55,155 nucleotides of DNA, taken from assembly GCA_016935885.1 (NCBI GenBank), contig JAFGQA010000020.1, positions 1 to 55,155 of the forward strand, read 5' to 3'. Positions 24,919 to 33,544 of the stretch are shown one piece after another. A program made the position numbers and the translations under genes. This DNA is from Phycisphaerae bacterium (GTDB lineage Bacteria; Planctomycetota; Phycisphaerae; UBA1845; UTPLA1). How positions within the stretch are numbered: the first letter of the stretch is position 1; each line of letters starts with the position of its first letter. Under the pieces are notes generated by a model. The model saw nothing but the letters and a program-made list of their open reading frames with translations, did no database searches and was not told the DNA's origin.

Positions 24919-27681
24919 TCACCGGCGCGAGATTCTGAGGGAATTGCGTGGCTTCGCGCTCCTCGCCGCCGAACGGCCGAGCCGCACCAGTAGCACGAGT
25001 ATTCCAAGACCAGCCATCACCCAGTACCGTGATTCTCTGCCACGGATGCCGCCAATCTCGCAGCCACACCCGGACGACCCGCTCTTGCCTGTCGTGGCAC
25101 CGTCAGGGCCAGCGCCGTCCAGAGCGCCGGTGCCGCTATCGAGGGCGGTGGTCGACAGCCCATCCAAGCCGCTGCCCGGCGTAGTACCTGCGTCAGCCAT
25201 CGGCAACCTCGTGTCGGCGGTGCCGCCTTCAACGCCGGTGACCCCGACCGTGTCCCTGTTCGCGAGCAATGCATCGGGGTTCACCAGGATGGCGTCGGTA
25301 TTGCCCTGGGCCGCGTCCGGGTTCGCGATCACATCCGACCGCAGGGCATCCGGGCCGCCTGGAATCGCGTCCGCGACGAGAGCGTCGGAAACCACGAGAA
25401 CGTCCCAACGCGCGTCCGGCGCACGGTCGTTTATGCCATCAATTATCCAAGCGTCCGGCAAGATGATGACCGCATCGCTCGTTGAGGCGCGCTCGGTTGG
25501 GACGTCCTCCGGCCCATCGGTCAGGACCAGCACATCACCGGCAAGGTCCGCTCCGCCATCGCGTCCTGGCTCCGCGACGGAAGGACAGGATGCGCTGCCC
25601 GCGCAGTATGGGTCGGCGCAATCGACGAGGCCATCGCAATCGTCATCGATGCCGTTGCTGCACGTTTCGAACCCGGCTACGCACTCGAACTTGATGGCGA
25701 ACCGCCAAGGGGCCCCGGAGGCGACCGTCACGCCACCCAGCTTGTCGACCGCCCACACGGACCAGAGATGCCCAACGACCCCCATATCGGGGTTGGGCGA
25801 GGGCGCGATGGGCGACCCTACGGTCACGGTCGTCGCCGTGCTCGGGATCGCGCACTCGGTGCAGATGTCGTCGACGTAGAGCTCGTAGTGGTCGAGCCCG
25901 GAGCCACTCGATGACGAGGCTTGCCAGGAGAAGGTGGGCGTGAGGGTGTCGACCGTGGCATCTTGGGCAGGCGAGAGCAAGGCGAAAGCCGCCGGAGGGT
26001 TGAAGTCCACGTGTACCGTCCAGCTCTCGGTCGCGGCGCGGACGTTTCCCGCCTTGTCCACCGCCCGCGCCGTCCAGGTGTGCGCACCTTCGGCGAGCGC
26101 CGCCGTCGGGGTAGCACAGACCTGAGAGGCATAGGGGGTGCCGCAGTTGCCGGCGGCACCGGGATCGGCGATGCCACCGCGCGCGACCTGCCCGTCGACG
26201 ACGAGTTCATAGTGATCCACGCCGCTCAAGTCATAGGTGCAGTACCAGCAGAGATCCGGCGTGGGGATGACGGCGGTCATCCGGTCGGCCGGGACGGCGA
26301 GCGAGAATGCTGAGGGCGGGGTCGTATCGATCCGCACGCTCCAGGTCTGTCGGGACAGGCGGCTGGCCCCGGCCACATCGACTGCGGCAACCCACCATTC
26401 GTGACTGCCGTCGGCCATCGCGCCGGCCGGCACGGCGCTGGTTGCCGCCGCAGAGATATCGTCTATCGCCAGAGAGCGGTCGATCCACAGCTGGTACTTG
26501 GCGAGCCCTGATCCGGCGTCGGTCGTCGCGTTCCACGAGAAGGCCGGCTGCGGGTTTGCGGTCCACGTCCCGGTCGCGGGAGCGACGAGGTCGAAGGGAA
26601 GCGGAGGGACATCGTACTGGAACTGCCGGCTCTCCGACGTCGTTCGATTCCCAGCGACGTCCGCGGCCACTACCGACCAACTGTAGGTGCCGCCCGTCAC
26701 ACCGAGGACCTGCATAGAGTCGACCAGCACGCGGTTGAACGGGGTGACGACGACGGACAGCCTAATCGCGGAGGTGCTACCCCCCGTGAGGTCGTCGAGG
26801 GCCAAGGCGGCGGTCTTCCACTGGTTGCAGTAGTCGGCCGGCTTCATTCGGAGCAAGCGGAACCCGGCGGCGCTCCCGTCCGAAACGGAGATGTCGTACG
26901 TCGTCGGGCCGCAGACGCTGTCGGTGATGACCAGCTGTGCATTTCCGACGTTCGAGAGGTCCACCGATGCCGATGTCAGTGTGCTACTGAGGGTGCCGGA
27001 CGTTGCGAGCGCCCAGAGGTTGCAGGCATAGCTTCCAATGTCGTTTTCGAGCTTGCAGGCCCACTGGTTCGTCGGGGCCTCCGTCCATCCGGCGAGCGAG
27101 GAGAATCCGTCGGAAAACACGGCTGTCGAAGGAATCGCGGTCTGGCCCGAAGTCGCGCTCGCCGGGATGGTCTGCTTCGCCACCGCGCCGTTCACCCAGA
27201 TTTCGTAGTGGTCCAGGCCGGACTCGCCGTCCGAGCTTGCGGACCACGTGAAAGTTGCCGGCGAGGAGGGCACGAAGGCGTTGTTCGAAGGCGTGAGCAG
27301 GGTGAACGACGCCGGCGGGGTGGAATCGACGCGCACGCTGAACGTGGAGGTGGAAGATGTCGCGCCGCCGCCGCTGTCCTTCGCCACCACGCTCCACGTG
27401 TGCCAGTCCGCAGCCAAGGCTTCGCCGGCCGCGAGGGTGTACGTCGTGGTCGCAACGGCTGCGTGCTTCACGGCGCCGTCGACGTATAGGTCGTAGCTCG
27501 TGGCGCTCACGGCCCCTTGCCAGGTGAACGTGCAGGTGGCCGTGCACCAGGCGCCGTTTGCGGGCGAGGTGAGGTCGAACGCGCCCGGCGCGCTTCGCGC
27601 TTCGCTCGCCACCAACGTCAAACCCAAGAACGCGACCAGCGGAGTGACTGCTCGCGTTGCCGACGACATCGTCCTTGCCAT
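24919..27681 (-). CDS. surface protein with Ig/FN3-like repeats and MYXO-CTERM-like tail
   Basis: This 920-residue protein has a signal peptide ending near A-S-E-A-R-S-A. At least five beta-sandwich repeats follow, each with a T-P-P-x-x-F-x-L-x-x-P opening and a D-H-Y-E-x-x-V-x-G segment (to about 660). Next comes a C-S-N-G-I-D-D-D-C-D-G-L-V-D-C repeat near 674, an Asp/Ala/Val-rich spacer (about 740-850), then S-G-C-G-C and a membrane helix followed by Arg (about 870-905). The last part is the design of MYXO-CTERM sorting signals, where the Cys is processed and the protein stays on the surface. It is 25 bp after the HpaA-like gene. A matrix, adhesive or envelope function is likely. Confidence 0.82.
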   Translation of the reverse strand: MARTMSSATRAVTPLVAFLGLTLVASEARSAPGAFDLTSPANGAWCTATCTFTWQGAVSATSYDLYVDGAVKHAAVATTTYTLAAGEALAADWHTWSVVAKDSGGGATSSTSTFSVRVDSTPPASFTLLTPSNNAFVPSSPATFTWSASSDGESGLDHYEIWVNGAVAKQTIPASATSGQTAIPSTAVFSDGFSSLAGWTEAPTNQWACKLENDIGSYACNLWALATSGTLSSTLTSASVDLSNVGNAQLVITDSVCGPTTYDISVSDGSAAGFRLLRMKPADYCNQWKTAALALDDLTGGSTSAIRLSVVVTPFNRVLVDSMQVLGVTGGTYSWSVVAADVAGNRTTSESRQFQYDVPPLPFDLVAPATGTWTANPQPAFSWNATTDAGSGLAKYQLWIDRSLAIDDISAAATSAVPAGAMADGSHEWWVAAVDVAGASRLSRQTWSVRIDTTPPSAFSLAVPADRMTAVIPTPDLCWYCTYDLSGVDHYELVVDGQVARGGIADPGAAGNCGTPYASQVCATPTAALAEGAHTWTARAVDKAGNVRAATESWTVHVDFNPPAAFALLSPAQDATVDTLTPTFSWQASSSSGSGLDHYELYVDDICTECAIPSTATTVTVGSPIAPSPNPDMGVVGHLWSVWAVDKLGGVTVASGAPWRFAIKFECVAGFETCSNGIDDDCDGLVDCADPYCAGSASCPSVAEPGRDGGADLAGDVLVLTDGPEDVPTERASTSDAVIILPDAWIIDGINDRAPDARWDVLVVSDALVADAIPGGPDALRSDVIANPDAAQGNTDAILVNPDALLANRDTVGVTGVEGGTADTRLPMADAGTTPGSGLDGLSTTALDSGTGALDGAGPDGATTGKSGSSGCGCEIGGIRGRESRYWVMAGLGILVLLVRLGRSAARSAKPRNSLRISRR

Positions 27682-27706
27682 CTCTCTCCCCCTATCGGCG
27701 ACCGTT

Positions 27707-28477
27707 CTAGTAGACCTTCTTGGCCCGCAGCTCTTGCGACTGCTTCTTGAGGAGCATCACCTCTTCGGGCGAGAGGTAGTCCCACGCCTTCTTCATGGCG
27801 AGCTGGTAAGTCCTCTCGAAGAGCCGAGCAACACCGTTGTCGATGGCGTTGAAGTTGTCCGCAGTTCCCTTCCCCGAGCAATCAGCTTCGGTCGGCGGCA
27901 AGTCGACCTTCTTGATCCAGATCTTCTCCCCCGAGAGCGGCTCCAACATCACGAAGGAGATGTAGCCCGTCATCGCGCACAAGCCGGCGGACTGCAAGAC
28001 GTGAACGCCGCCGCCCATCAGCTTGTCGCCGAAGCCCTGTTCGAGCACTGGATACGCATGCGGGATCCTGAGCGCCAGTCCGAGCTGGGTTGTGAGTGTG
28101 AGGTCGGATCCCTTCTTGTCGGGAAAGGTCATGCTGTCCAAGTCGTCGAACGGCCCGGTTTGCTTGAAGCCCTTCTTACCGAGAAGCTCCTGAAGCTGAG
28201 CGACAATGCCACTCCGGAATTCCGCCTCGACCCGTGCCCGCTGTGCCGATGGTGCGACCAGCCTCTGTCCCTCGAGGAGTGGAGCGGGAGCATTCGCGTC
28301 GTTGGGCTTCACGATGGCGATGGTGACATCGCTGGCCGGTGCCTCCCCGGGCGGGTACGAGTAGGTGAACTTGGGCGCGTACAGCGGCACAGGTGGCGGG
28401 GCGCTGGCGCAGCCCGCGGCGAGCGAGGGGACAAAGGCTAGGGCGAAAACAGCGGCGAGCTTGCGAACATCTGACAT
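27707..28477 (-). CDS. HpaA-family lipoprotein
   Basis: This 256-residue lipoprotein starts at 28477, eight bases after AAGGAG, and has the lipobox S-L-A-A-G-C. The C-terminal half reads G-Y-I-S-F-V-M-L-E-P-L-S-G-E-K-I-W, then D-N-F-N-A-I-D-N-G-V-A and a helical end (L-S-P-E-E-V-M-L-L-K-K-Q-S-Q-E-L-R). From memory, this follows Helicobacter HpaA (sialic-acid-type adhesin lipoprotein) along its length, with the same L-E-P-x-S-G-E and terminal K-x-L-x-x-K. Its function outside Helicobacter is unknown. It shares an operon with the surface protein 25 bp downstream. Confidence 0.72.
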   Translation of the reverse strand: MSDVRKLAAVFALAFVPSLAAGCASAPPPVPLYAPKFTYSYPPGEAPASDVTIAIVKPNDANAPAPLLEGQRLVAPSAQRARVEAEFRSGIVAQLQELLGKKGFKQTGPFDDLDSMTFPDKKGSDLTLTTQLGLALRIPHAYPVLEQGFGDKLMGGGVHVLQSAGLCAMTGYISFVMLEPLSGEKIWIKKVDLPPTEADCSGKGTADNFNAIDNGVARLFERTYQLAMKKAWDYLSPEEVMLLKKQSQELRAKKVY

Positions 28478-28537
28478 CTCCATCTCTCCTTCCATGACAG
28501 CGACCGAGGGTCTCCAAACCGGCGAAAAACCGTGCGC

Positions 28538-28603
28538 ACTCCGCAGACAAGCCGCCTTGTGCGCGGAGTAGCTCGACCGAAACGGGCTTCGTCGGTACCG
28601 TGG
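28538..28603. repeat. dispersed repeat A, copy 2 (hairpin plus direct repeat)
   Basis: ACTCCGCAGACAAG (28538-28551) faces CTTGTGCGCGGAGT (28556-28569) with two mismatches and a 4-nt loop. It is followed by GCTCGACCG..AACG and GGTACCG, as at 8582-8625. It lies just upstream of the tyrosine recombinase start codon. Confidence 0.65.
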
Positions 28604-28614
28604 AAGCATGCGGT

Positions 28615-29538
28615 ATGGACCAAGCCATCGCCGACTTCGCTATCCACCTACGCGACCGGAACCGGTCGCCCATCACCATCGCCAGGTACTCCGACCTGCT
28701 TCGTCGGTTCGCTCGGTTTGCCTGCGCAGAGCTTCACCAGGAAACGATCTCTCCCGGCCAGATCGACAAGGCTCTGGTTGTCTTGTTCGTCCGGGAGGGC
28801 GGCGTGGCCGGGACCCAAGCCTTGGCGGCCACGCGGAACAGCCGCTTGGCCGCGATCCGAGCGTTCTTTCGGTTTCTGCTCGCCGAAGCTCGCGTCACGC
28901 GCGACCCGACCGCCAGTATCCACTCTGCCGCACTTCCGGCGCGGGCGCCCACATTCCTCACCACCGAGGAATTCACCAGGATCCGTCGCGCCGTCGAGGA
29001 GCACGCCTCGGAATTCTACCTTCGACGAGACCTGGCCATTCTGGTGACGCTCTGGAATTCGGGTCTTCGGCTGGCTGAGCTACTTTCTCTTGACCTTGCC
29101 GTCGTCGACTTCGAGGGTGAGGTGTTCCGGGCTGTCCGGCGCAAGGGCGGAAAGGTTCTGCCGGTCTACTTCAACGTCGACGTGACGATCGCCCTCCGGC
29201 GCTGGCTCTGGCAGCGCAAGGAGTATCCGAATGCCGCCGCCGAGCCGGCGCTCTTCCTGAGCGACCGCGGCCGGCGTCTCTCCCCGCGCGCTGCGGAAGA
29301 CTTGGTGGCGAAGTACGCACGGCTCGCCGGCATCGACAAGCATGTCACCCCGCACGTGCTCCGGCACTCCACCGCGACGGCTCTCATTCGCGCCGGAAAC
29401 GGGATCGAAGTGGTTGCCGATGTGCTCGCCCACTCATCGCTGGATACGACGAGACATTATGTGCACCTTGTCGGTGAGCAGGTACATGCAGCGGTGGCCT
29501 CCCTGACCCAACTTCCCCGATGCCGGGCGGTACGGTGA
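28615..29538 (+). CDS. XerC/D-like tyrosine recombinase
   Basis: The 307-residue protein from the ATG at 28615 (GGAAG at 8 bp) has an N-terminal SAM-like domain (about 5-90) and a complete catalytic set: Arg in S-G-L-R-L-A-E (about 151), Lys in R-R-K-G-G-K (about 177), H-V-L-R-H (about 246-250), His in L-A-H-S-S and the nucleophile in T-R-H-Y-V-H (about 282). It performs site-specific strand exchange. The size matches XerC/XerD. It sits beside repeat A and next to the Gabija genes, so it may be the recombinase of a mobile island rather than the housekeeping dif resolvase. Confidence 0.9.
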   Translation: MDQAIADFAIHLRDRNRSPITIARYSDLLRRFARFACAELHQETISPGQIDKALVVLFVREGGVAGTQALAATRNSRLAAIRAFFRFLLAEARVTRDPTASIHSAALPARAPTFLTTEEFTRIRRAVEEHASEFYLRRDLAILVTLWNSGLRLAELLSLDLAVVDFEGEVFRAVRRKGGKVLPVYFNVDVTIALRRWLWQRKEYPNAAAEPALFLSDRGRRLSPRAAEDLVAKYARLAGIDKHVTPHVLRHSTATALIRAGNGIEVVADVLAHSSLDTTRHYVHLVGEQVHAAVASLTQLPRCRAVR

Positions 29539-29942
29539 TCATCTAGTGTCCCCTTGTTCACGCCTGTGGCCCATCCGCGAAGACAAAGCGGTCCCCCTCG
29601 ACGACCTCAACGACAACTTGCCCACCTACGACGATTTCCCCCCACCAGGTTGGAGTGAAACCAGTCCACCAACTTCACGCGCAGGACAGCCACCAGGGAA
29701 TTCCCCCCATCCGACAGCTCCGACAGCCGCGGACGCGGTCGCCGTAGCGAAATCGTAGTATCATCGGGAGGCCGACCCGGCGACGCCCGAGCCGCTGAAA
29801 GGCAAACAGGAAGGTGGAGACAGAACTATGTTGTACTTGAAGCGTATTTCGCGATTCTGGCCAGCAGATGTGGCGCTCGTCGTGGTCAGTTTTTCTTGGG
29901 GCGCAAGCTGGTCTTGCCAGCTTCCGTGGATGAACTGACCAT
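29539..29942. other. 404-bp gap upstream of the Gabija genes
   Basis: This gap should hold the Gabija promoter. The only coding candidate is the 36-codon ORF at 29828-29938. An inverted repeat AAGCTGG (29905-29911) / CCAGCTT (29917-29923) lies inside that ORF, 20 bp before gajA. Confidence 0.4.
29828..29938 (+). CDS. possible 36-aa leader ORF before gajA
   Basis: An ATG at 29828 preceded by AAGGTGGAG opens a 36-codon ORF ending 4 bp before gajA. The peptide is hydrophobic and Trp-rich (V-A-L-V-V-V-S-F-S-W-G-A-S-W). A small stem-loop lies in its second half. It may be a chance ORF or a leader whose translation feeds gajA, which has no good ribosome site of its own. Confidence 0.3.
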   Translation: MLYLKRISRFWPADVALVVVSFSWGASWSCQLPWMN

Positions 29943-31760
29943 ATGCGGATAAGCCGCGTCGTCATCCGGAACTTTCGGTCCTTCGAGCACCTCGACGTGC
30001 CTCTTTCGGCGGGCATCACCTGTCTGATCGGAGAGAACAATACCGGCAAGAGCAATTTCCTTCATGCGATGCGGCTCTGTATCGATGCCGGACTGTCATC
30101 CACCCTTCGATCCTTGTTGCCGACGGACATCCATTCGACCGTCGACATATCCAACCCGAACCACGTTCTCATCGGCCTAGAGATCACCGACTTCCAGGGC
30201 AAGATCAATGAAGAGGCCCTTGTTGGCGCCTGGCAGTGCAAGCCGGGCCTGGCCCGCGTGATCTACCGCTACCGCCCTAAGCTCGCCGTGCGCGAGGATC
30301 TCGAATCCGGGGAGACCCAGCCGGGCAACCTGACCCACGAAGACTATCACTGGGAAATCACCGGCGGTGGCGATCCGGCGGACGATCTTGCCACGATCGA
30401 ATGGAGCGATGATGTCGGCTCGTCCATCCGCTTTGCCGACCTCCAGTCCTTCCTGGTGGTCTTCCTTCCTGCACTCCGCGACGTGGAGGCAGACCTACGC
30501 CACTTTCGCAACTCGCCGCTTGCCCGGCTGATCGCCGCAATGGATATCGCCCCAGCCGAACAAGAACAGCTTCTGCGAGGGTTGCGGCAAGCGAACCAAC
30601 AGATCGCTTCGGCGCCGACAACCGGTGCGATCGCCACGGCCGTCGACGGGGCGTTCAAGAGTGTGACAGGGCCGGCCTTCAGCATGGACATCACGCTCGG
30701 CCTAGCTGAACCGTCTTTCCAGTCGATCGTCCGCGCCATGCGCATCCTGCTCACGAGCACCGCCATGGCGAACTTCGATCCGTCCTCGAATGGCCTGGGG
30801 CTCAACAACATCCTCTACGTCTCGATCCTCATCGAGTACTTCAACCGTCGCCTTGCGCAGCAGAAGTCTGCCGGCCAGATCATCCTGTTCGAGGAACCCG
30901 AAGCTCATCTGCATCCACAGCTACAGCTCACGCTATTCAAGGCACTCAGTGATCTGCCGTTTCAGTCCATCCTGACTACCCACAGCACGCATATCACCGC
31001 AAACGCGGGCCTCGCCTCCTATGTGGTTCTGACGCAAAGGAGTGCGCCGGCGGTCGCGTCCTCAGTGCCCGCCCGCGACGCCCAGCTTGAACCCGTTGAG
31101 ATACGCGACCTGGAACGCTACCTCGACGCAACTCGCTCCAATCTTCTCTTCGCCCGCAAAGTCATGCTCGTCGAAGGCCCCGCCGAGCTGTTCCTTATTC
31201 CGGCGCTCTTGAAGAAGGTGAAGGGCATCGACCTTGAGCGCGAAGGCATTTCCGTTATCCCGATCTATGGCGTGCACTTCGACATCTACGCGAAGCTCTT
31301 TTCCGCGGATGCGTTGCCCAAGAAATGCGCCATTATCACCGATGGCGATCTCACGCCCAGCGACGCCAGTCCCGGCCTAGAGGGCGAGGACGACTTGCCA
31401 ACGCCACCCGATCTGGCGGCGTTGGAGAACGACTTCGTTCGCGTCTTTGCTTGCAAGACCACGTTTGAACGCGCCCTCACGCTCGGGGGGACCCTCGAAA
31501 TGTTCGCCCGCGCGGCAGACGATGTTGGGGCAAGGACCGTGGCGGAACGACTACGAGACGGCCTCAATGCTCTCGCTGGCGTCGAAGCTGGCGGCAACGC
31601 GCGAGACACCATTCTATCGCCGTTGCGGAAATCCGTCCTCAGCACCGCCAAGCGGGTCGGGAAAGCCCGTTTCGCCCAGATCGCGAGCCGTCATGTCGAT
31701 GCTGCCACGACGATCCCGAAATACATCGTCGATGCTGCGCAGTGGCTGGCCTCGCCATGA
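29943..31760 (+). CDS. gajA: Gabija GajA: OLD-family ATPase/TOPRIM nuclease
   Basis: This 605-residue protein has an ABC-type ATPase (Walker A G-E-N-N-T-G-K-S-N at 30-38; L-F-E-E-P-E-A-H-L-H-P-Q near 320). A C-terminal TOPRIM domain follows, with the metal-binding Glu in V-M-L-V-E-G-P-A-E (about 405) and I-I-T-D-G-D (about 463). This is the OLD-family layout of GajA, the nuclease that cuts phage DNA in the Gabija system and forms a tetramer core with GajB. The next gene is a UvrD-like helicase with an ATGA overlap, which is diagnostic of Gabija. The Bacillus GajA is 578 residues, close to this. Catalytic residues appear complete. Confidence 0.93.
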   Translation: MRISRVVIRNFRSFEHLDVPLSAGITCLIGENNTGKSNFLHAMRLCIDAGLSSTLRSLLPTDIHSTVDISNPNHVLIGLEITDFQGKINEEALVGAWQCKPGLARVIYRYRPKLAVREDLESGETQPGNLTHEDYHWEITGGGDPADDLATIEWSDDVGSSIRFADLQSFLVVFLPALRDVEADLRHFRNSPLARLIAAMDIAPAEQEQLLRGLRQANQQIASAPTTGAIATAVDGAFKSVTGPAFSMDITLGLAEPSFQSIVRAMRILLTSTAMANFDPSSNGLGLNNILYVSILIEYFNRRLAQQKSAGQIILFEEPEAHLHPQLQLTLFKALSDLPFQSILTTHSTHITANAGLASYVVLTQRSAPAVASSVPARDAQLEPVEIRDLERYLDATRSNLLFARKVMLVEGPAELFLIPALLKKVKGIDLEREGISVIPIYGVHFDIYAKLFSADALPKKCAIITDGDLTPSDASPGLEGEDDLPTPPDLAALENDFVRVFACKTTFERALTLGGTLEMFARAADDVGARTVAERLRDGLNALAGVEAGGNARDTILSPLRKSVLSTAKRVGKARFAQIASRHVDAATTIPKYIVDAAQWLASP

Positions 31761-33544
31761 AGCTGACAGACGAGCAGAGGGAGGCGGTCCGCTGCGACGA
31801 CGATGTGATGCTAACCGCCTGCCCCGGCAGCGGCAAGACCCGCGTCATCATATCTAGACTGTCGCGCGCCATCGATGCCGTCCGCGACACGTCTCGCGCG
31901 GTCGCGTGCATCACCTACACGAACGCCGCCGTTCACGAGATCGAGGCACGGCTCCGGCACCACATCCAGCCGGGCGATGACTTGTATTTCGACATCTGCA
32001 CGATTCACTCGTTCTGTCTCAACCACGTCTTTCGGCCATTCTGCCACCTAGTCGAAGGCTACAAACGCGGCTTCAAGGTACTGACACCCGACAGCGCTGA
32101 TTTCGAGGAGCATGTGACCGCCGTGCTGGCGGCACATGGGAGGCCGACACCTGACCTGTCCGACCTGGAGGACTTTGCCCAGCTCCGCGTCAGTCCTGAG
32201 GGAGAGCCCTACGGCCATGCGATCGAACACGGCAGGCTGAATCCCGAGATCGCAAGCGATTTTTGGAAACGCGTCCACGAAGCCGGGTTCATCGACTTCG
32301 CGAACATCATCTACTACGCGTTCGTCCTGCTTCGTCGACGGCCGGAGATCCTGAGCTACATCTCGGCCAAGTTCGCGTGGATCTTGGTCGATGAGTTTCA
32401 GGACACGACCGATCTTCAGGTGGAAATCCTCTCTCTCATCGCCGCCACCAAACACACGCGGTTCTTTCTCGTGGGCGATCCTTGCCAGTCGATATTCCGC
32501 TTTGCGGGAGCGCGGCCTGATCTTGCCGACCGGTTCGCGGCACGCATTGCAGCGCGCACCGATCTCACGCTGTCAGGGAACTTTCGGTCAAGTCCCCTGA
32601 TTGTTCATCACGCAAATCTCCTGTACCCACGCACGCCCAAGATGACGGCCGTCGGCGCCGCGAAGGCATTCTCCGAAGTACCGGAATGGCGGCACGGGAC
32701 CTCCGCCTTCGATGTTGTCACGGACTATTTCTTGCCGGCTTTGGACGCCCTCGACATCCCGCATGGGGAAGCGGCGGTTCTTGCGCCGACATGGTTTTCG
32801 CTCTTCCACCTCGGCCGGCGTCTGCGCGAGTACGGCATCAGCATCGTCGGCCCAGGAGCCCGGCCCTACCGGCGCAACCGGCAGTTCGCGCCGCTTGCCG
32901 AACAGATCTGCGGGTACATGATGGAGCCACGCCCCGAAGCCATCGCCGGTATCGAGCGCACACTCTTCAATACGGTCCTCGACATCACCGGCCGCGCCTC
33001 ATTCGACATCTACTCCTACGCGGGCCGTATCACGGTCTTCCGTTTGATCTACGAGGCGCAGGCGCTTCACGCTGCCTACCCCGCTGCTATCGCCTGGCTT
33101 GGGGCCGCAGCCAACACGATAACGGGGATTCTAATCGAGGAGGGATACCTGAGCCGCGCCGAACAGGATTTCTTTGCGATGTCAGTCGAAGAGATGAAAG
33201 CCGACATGCGCAGCAACCAGGTCGATCTGGACAACCTCACGATCGATGACCTCGGCATCTACGCGAGCCCACAGGCCGCCTTGAAGCTCTCGACATTGCA
33301 CAATGCTAAGGGCCGAGAATATCAGGCTGTCGCCATGATAGATGTCCACGAAGGCAGGATTCCCTTCCATCAGTGCCGAACCCCAGAGGAGATCGAAGAG
33401 GCGAGGCGTCTTTTCTACGTCGGAGTCACCCGTGCGAAACGGATTCTGCTCTATGTTACCGACGGATCTAACTCACGCAACCAGCCCTCCAGATTCCTTC
33501 GGGACGATGGCCTAGGCATCTGTTGCTGCGAATCGTCACGATAG
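31757..33544 (+). CDS. gajB: Gabija GajB: UvrD/PcrA-like helicase
   Basis: The 595-residue protein starts at 31757 over the gajA stop (ATGA), better than the GTG at 31742. It has the superfamily 1 motifs: Q-motif T-D-E-Q-R-E-A-V, Walker A C-P-G-S-G-K-T (about 20), motif Ia C-I-T-Y-T-N-A-A, Walker B V-D-E-F-Q-D, G-D-P-C-Q-S-I-F-R-F-A-G-A, motif V L-H-N-A-K-G-R-E-Y and motif VI Y-V-G-V-T-R-A-K-R. GajB senses DNA ends or nucleotide depletion and activates GajA during phage infection. It is about 100 residues longer than the Bacillus protein (494). Confidence 0.93.
   Translation: MKLTDEQREAVRCDDDVMLTACPGSGKTRVIISRLSRAIDAVRDTSRAVACITYTNAAVHEIEARLRHHIQPGDDLYFDICTIHSFCLNHVFRPFCHLVEGYKRGFKVLTPDSADFEEHVTAVLAAHGRPTPDLSDLEDFAQLRVSPEGEPYGHAIEHGRLNPEIASDFWKRVHEAGFIDFANIIYYAFVLLRRRPEILSYISAKFAWILVDEFQDTTDLQVEILSLIAATKHTRFFLVGDPCQSIFRFAGARPDLADRFAARIAARTDLTLSGNFRSSPLIVHHANLLYPRTPKMTAVGAAKAFSEVPEWRHGTSAFDVVTDYFLPALDALDIPHGEAAVLAPTWFSLFHLGRRLREYGISIVGPGARPYRRNRQFAPLAEQICGYMMEPRPEAIAGIERTLFNTVLDITGRASFDIYSYAGRITVFRLIYEAQALHAAYPAAIAWLGAAANTITGILIEEGYLSRAEQDFFAMSVEEMKADMRSNQVDLDNLTIDDLGIYASPQAALKLSTLHNAKGREYQAVAMIDVHEGRIPFHQCRTPEEIEEARRLFYVGVTRAKRILLYVTDGSNSRNQPSRFLRDDGLGICCCESSR

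Noticed and set aside
29546..29758. 70-aa ORF after the recombinase
   Set aside because: Pro/Thr-rich, no ribosome site; likely chance.
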